Under the pieces are notes generated by a model. That model did no database searches and was not told the DNA's origin. It was given only the letters and a program-made list of their open reading frames with translations. Below, in pieces: positions 61,323-64,000 of a stretch of DNA of 64,000 bases. Positions within the stretch are counted from its first letter, which is position 1; every line of letters begins with the position of its first letter. A program made the translations under genes and the position numbers. Source of the stretch: Oleidesulfovibrio alaskensis DSM 16109 (GTDB lineage: Bacteria > Desulfobacterota > Desulfovibrionia > Desulfovibrionales > Desulfovibrionaceae); NCBI RefSeq assembly GCF_000482745.1, contig NZ_AXWQ01000007.1:186001-250000 (forward strand), written 5' to 3'.

Positions 61323-61979
61323 TCAGGGCTTCAGCCGCGCCACGTCGTCCACTTTGCCGATGACCACCATGATGTCGCCTTTGACAAGCGGACGGTCGGC
61401 GGAAGGCACAAAGGTGTATTCCCGTTCGCCGATGTATCGTATGGCCACAACCATCACGCCGGATTCGTTGCTCAGCTTGAGGTCCAGCAGGGTTTTTCCC
61501 GCCCAGCTGTCCACTGTGAATTCCTGCAGCAGCACCCCGCCGCCAAAGGGTAGCAGGTCCAGCATGCCCGGATTGGCCAGCCGGTGGGCCAGCTGCGTGG
61601 CCACGTCGTGCTCGGGCTGTATGACATAGTCCACCCCAAGCCGGTTGAGCACCTTGCGGTGTTCGTTGCTTACCGCTTTCACATACAGGCGCCGGGCGCC
61701 TACTTCCTGCAGGTTCAGCGTCACCAGAATGGATGCTTCCATGGAACCGCCCACGCTGACTATGACGGCATCAAGGTCCTGAAAGCGCAGCTGCTGCAGC
61801 ACGCCGATATCTGTGGCATCGGCGGCGTATATGTGGGGCAGGTCGTCCTGCAGCTGGCGGACGCGTGTTTCTGAACGGTCAAGGGCGACCACGCCGTGTC
61901 CGTTGTCCAGAAGGGTGCGGGCCAGCGGCTGGCCGAATTTTCCCATGCCGATGATGCCCACTTCAAGTTTTTTCTGCAT
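61323..61979 (-). CDS. ktrA: KtrA/TrkA-type NAD-binding regulator of potassium uptake
   Basis: The 218-residue protein has an N-terminal Rossmann RCK domain (GIIGMGKFGQ, with an acidic residue in ALDRSE ending the second strand) and a C-terminal TrkA_C domain (about 135-218). This is one RCK-N/RCK-C set, as in KtrA, not the doubled TrkA of E. coli. It forms a cytoplasmic ring that gates the channel encoded just upstream (gap 14 bases), responding to nucleotides. GGAGG is present about 11 bases before the ATG at 61979. Confidence 0.92.
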   Translation of the reverse strand: MQKKLEVGIIGMGKFGQPLARTLLDNGHGVVALDRSETRVRQLQDDLPHIYAADATDIGVLQQLRFQDLDAVIVSVGGSMEASILVTLNLQEVGARRLYVKAVSNEHRKVLNRLGVDYVIQPEHDVATQLAHRLANPGMLDLLPFGGGVLLQEFTVDSWAGKTLLDLKLSNESGVMVVAIRYIGEREYTFVPSADRPLVKGDIMVVIGKVDDVARLKP

Positions 61980-61993
61980 GCCGTGACGGCCTC

Positions 61994-63325
61994 CTAACCG
62001 ATGGGAAGCTGGGTTTCAGGCCAGCGGTACTTGGGTTCGTGCTGGAAGCGCTGCAGGGCGGAAAGCAGCCATATGGGCCCTATGCGCCCGATAAACATAA
62101 GCGCGGTGACGATAAGCTTGCCGGGGTCGCTCAGCTGAGGGGTGACACCGGTGGAAAGCCCCACTGTGGCAAACGCCGAAACGCTTTCAAAAAGCAGCTC
62201 CAGAAACATGCCTTTTTCCTGCGCCAGCGCACCGCCGGCCGATTCTGTGATGGAAAGCGCCAGAGTGGCCCCCGTGACGGTGAGCACCGCAAAGATGAAG
62301 AGGGTGATTGCCTTGTTCATGGTGGCGTCGTCAAGCGCCCTTTCCATGACAACGGTCTGACGGCGGCCGGAAAGCTGTGCCGCCACAAAGGCGCTCAGCG
62401 CCCGCAGCGTGGTTGTTTTTATGCCGCCGGCGCAGGAGCCGGGCGAACCGCCCACAAACATGAGAAACAGCATGACCAGCAGCGAAACATTGGCCATGCC
62501 GCCTATGTCCACGGTGTTGAAGCCTGCCGTGCGGGCGGTGACGGATTGAAAAAGCGCCTGCAGCACGCGGGTGGGCATGTCTGCGGAACCGCCGCTGTGC
62601 AGTTCTGCCAGAAAAAGGCAGGCCGCGCCGCCGAAAATGAGCCACAGCGTGGTGCGCAGCACGATGCGCGTATGACGGCTGAGAGCGGGAATTTCGCCCC
62701 GGATGCGCAGCACGGATTCTTCCATGACGGAAAAGCCCAGCCCGCCGGCGATGATCAGCAGCATGAACACCAGATTGACCCCTGCATGGCCTTCCCAGCG
62801 CATGAGACTGTCGGAAAACAGGGCGAAACCGGCGTTGCAGAAAGCGGAAACAGCATGGAACAGCGCATGGAACCACGGCATATCCTGCGGAATGAGCACC
62901 ATGAGCGCCGCGGCGCCGGCCAGCTCGATGCACAGTGTGAAAATGACCATGTGGGTAAGAAAGCGCCCCAGATCAAAAGAAGGGTCATGCAGCAGCACCT
63001 GCCCCACGGCGGCCTTGTCCGTCAGCGACACTCTGCGCCGCAGCAGAAAGAAAATGAGGCTGGAATAGGTCATGATGCCCAGCCCGCCCAGCTGGATAAG
63101 AACCATGAGCACTGTCCGGCCCGTGGTGGAAAAGGTGGACGGGGTATCCACAACCGCAAGGCCGGTGACGCATACCGCGGATGTGGCGGTGAACAGAGCG
63201 TCGATGAAGCTGATGGACACGCCGTTGAGGCTGTCTTCAAGCCGCAGCAGGCACGCTCCGGCAACAATGACAATGCCGAATGCGTAGACCGGCAACCAGA
63301 AGGGTGACAGATATTTCTGACGCAT
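61994..63325 (-). CDS. ktrB: KtrB/TrkH-type potassium channel subunit
   Basis: The 443-residue membrane protein has eight or more hydrophobic helices and the four selectivity-filter pore loops of the SKT superfamily: TSAVCVTGLAVVD, FCNAGFALFSD, ARTAGFNTVD and FATVGLSTGV. Length matches KtrB (about 445) more than TrkH (about 483). The ATG at 63325 is used; the open frame upstream begins with a TTG (63361). A Shine-Dalgarno is not obvious. It is co-transcribed with ktrA and divergent from pepA. Confidence 0.92.
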   Translation of the reverse strand: MRQKYLSPFWLPVYAFGIVIVAGACLLRLEDSLNGVSISFIDALFTATSAVCVTGLAVVDTPSTFSTTGRTVLMVLIQLGGLGIMTYSSLIFFLLRRRVSLTDKAAVGQVLLHDPSFDLGRFLTHMVIFTLCIELAGAAALMVLIPQDMPWFHALFHAVSAFCNAGFALFSDSLMRWEGHAGVNLVFMLLIIAGGLGFSVMEESVLRIRGEIPALSRHTRIVLRTTLWLIFGGAACLFLAELHSGGSADMPTRVLQALFQSVTARTAGFNTVDIGGMANVSLLVMLFLMFVGGSPGSCAGGIKTTTLRALSAFVAAQLSGRRQTVVMERALDDATMNKAITLFIFAVLTVTGATLALSITESAGGALAQEKGMFLELLFESVSAFATVGLSTGVTPQLSDPGKLIVTALMFIGRIGPIWLLSALQRFQHEPKYRWPETQLPIG

Positions 63326-63551
63326 GCCACGCCATATACGCCGCGCAGCATGATACGGCAAGCATCAAATGGCAGGCTCCGGCATCCCGCATGCGGGCAG
63401 GCATTCCGATGTTTTCACGGCATGTTCTTGCCTTCGTGTCTCCGGTGCACTACTTTTTACAGCGGTCTGCCTCTTTCCGCAGGAAAAGGCGGCCTATGTC
63501 TGCGGTCATGTCCCTGTCCCGCGCGGCAGGGACTGCTCATATCACGGCGTG

Positions 63552-63567
63552 CTGCGGCCCGCCGCAG
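63552..63567 (+). promoter_or_regulatory. Hairpin near the pepA ribosome binding site
   Basis: CTGCGG (63552-63557) and CCGCAG (63562-63567) form a 6-bp stem 5 bases upstream of GGAGG. It could affect translation start; the evidence is weak. No promoter was confidently found in the spacer 63326-63584. Confidence 0.3.
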
Positions 63568-63584
63568 TCAGCGGAGGATTAGCA

Positions 63585-64000
63585 ATGGATCTCAGGTTTC
63601 AGAGAGGCCCTTCCGGAGAATGGAAAGCAAGCGTGGTGCTTGCTTTTGCCTTCAAGGGCGAAGACATACGCAAACAGGCACAGGCACTCATCGATGTGGC
63701 TCCGTGGCTGGACATCGCTCCGGCACTGAACGACTTTACGGGTGCCGCGGGCGAAACAGGCGTTCTGTACGGCCATCCCAAAATAGCCATCCCGCGCATC
63801 ATTCTGTGCGGCCTGGGCGAACGGGAATCCTACACCGTTGAAACCCTGCGCAAGTCCGTGGCGGCCGCCATGCAGAAATGCCGCGAACTGAAGCTGGAAA
63901 CAGTGGGCATAGATGTGCAGACCCTTGCCGGTCTGCCCGGCGATGCCGCGCGCAATGTGGAAGAAGCCGTGGTTTCGGCATATCTGCCGCTGTATACCTA
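63585..64000 (+). CDS. pepA: Leucyl aminopeptidase PepA (M17), N-terminal part, cut by window end
   Basis: The first 138 codons are present and the gene runs off the window. The start at 63585 has GGAGG 7 bases before. The beginning MDLRFQRGPSGEW, followed by the alternating beta-alpha regulatory domain with ILCGLGERESYTVETLRKS and RNVEEAVVSAYLPLY, matches the N-terminal domain of M17 leucine aminopeptidases. The zinc-binding catalytic domain lies outside. Some members also act in DNA binding or Cys-Gly cleavage. Confidence 0.85.
   Translation, partial: MDLRFQRGPSGEWKASVVLAFAFKGEDIRKQAQALIDVAPWLDIAPALNDFTGAAGETGVLYGHPKIAIPRIILCGLGERESYTVETLRKSVAAAMQKCRELKLETVGIDVQTLAGLPGDAARNVEEAVVSAYLPLYT

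Overview
The window is a contiguous piece of bacterial chromosome of high G+C with dense coding, and it reads as a sulfate-reducing Desulfovibrio-type deltaproteobacterium. The decisive evidence is a complete dissimilatory sulfite reductase block (dsrA, dsrB, dsrD, then a dsrN/cbiA-type amidase). An octahaem c-type cytochrome, HypF and many multidomain signalling proteins fit the same picture. From memory the gene content resembles the Oleidesulfovibrio (Desulfovibrio) alaskensis G20 lineage; that species-level statement is inference and was not checked. No insertion sequence, prophage, CRISPR array or rRNA was found. One tRNA gene, tRNA-His(GTG), is present.

Layout. 1-5 kb: minus-strand genes for an RlpA-type lipoprotein, a pyruvate-carboxyltransferase-like enzyme fused to a Cache sensor domain with a translationally coupled partner of unknown function, a degenerate HsdR-N-like protein and a small unknown protein. 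A candidate structured RNA lies at 3770-3887. 5-9.5 kb: promoter, structured leader and dsrA-dsrB-dsrD, a strong terminator, then dsrN. 9.5-14 kb: an EamA exporter, a second RlpA-SPOR protein and a REC-PAS-GGDEF-EAL protein. 14-22 kb (minus): a large hybrid histidine kinase, hemW, queH, RNase G and a radical SAM protein, with trmI divergent. 23-31.6 kb (plus): a PaaK-like protein overlapping a ChaN-PDZ lipoprotein, mutM, murJ and a BarA-like hybrid kinase.

32-45 kb: tRNA-His, murA, comEC, an RND pump with its adaptor, a PAS-GGDEF-EAL protein, a DUF2892-like membrane protein, xth and a small protein. 44-52 kb: a membrane-anchored AlbA_2/Schlafen-domain protein, a LOR/SDH-domain protein (possible ornithine cyclodeaminase), hypF, and an XRE-cupin regulator paired with an acyl-CoA synthetase. 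52-64 kb: another sensor kinase, ftsY, a tandem-repeat region before the octahaem cytochrome, a three-gene minus block (glycosyltransferase 9 plus two unknowns), KtrA/KtrB potassium uptake and the start of pepA, which runs off the window.

How the parts fit. dsrAB, dsrD and dsrN make up the terminal sulfite-reducing enzyme, its small allosteric activator and the enzyme thought to amidate its sirohaem. The rest is mostly core cell maintenance: envelope (RlpA, MurA, MurJ), tRNA and RNA processing (QueH, TrmI, RNase G), DNA repair (MutM, ExoIII) and protein targeting (FtsY). It is interleaved with five large sensory or c-di-GMP proteins. The least explained parts are the Cache-fused aldolase operon, the PaaK-like/ChaN-PDZ pair, the AlbA_2 membrane protein, the octahaem cytochrome with its upstream 13-bp triple repeat, and the branched RNA-like element at 3.8 kb.
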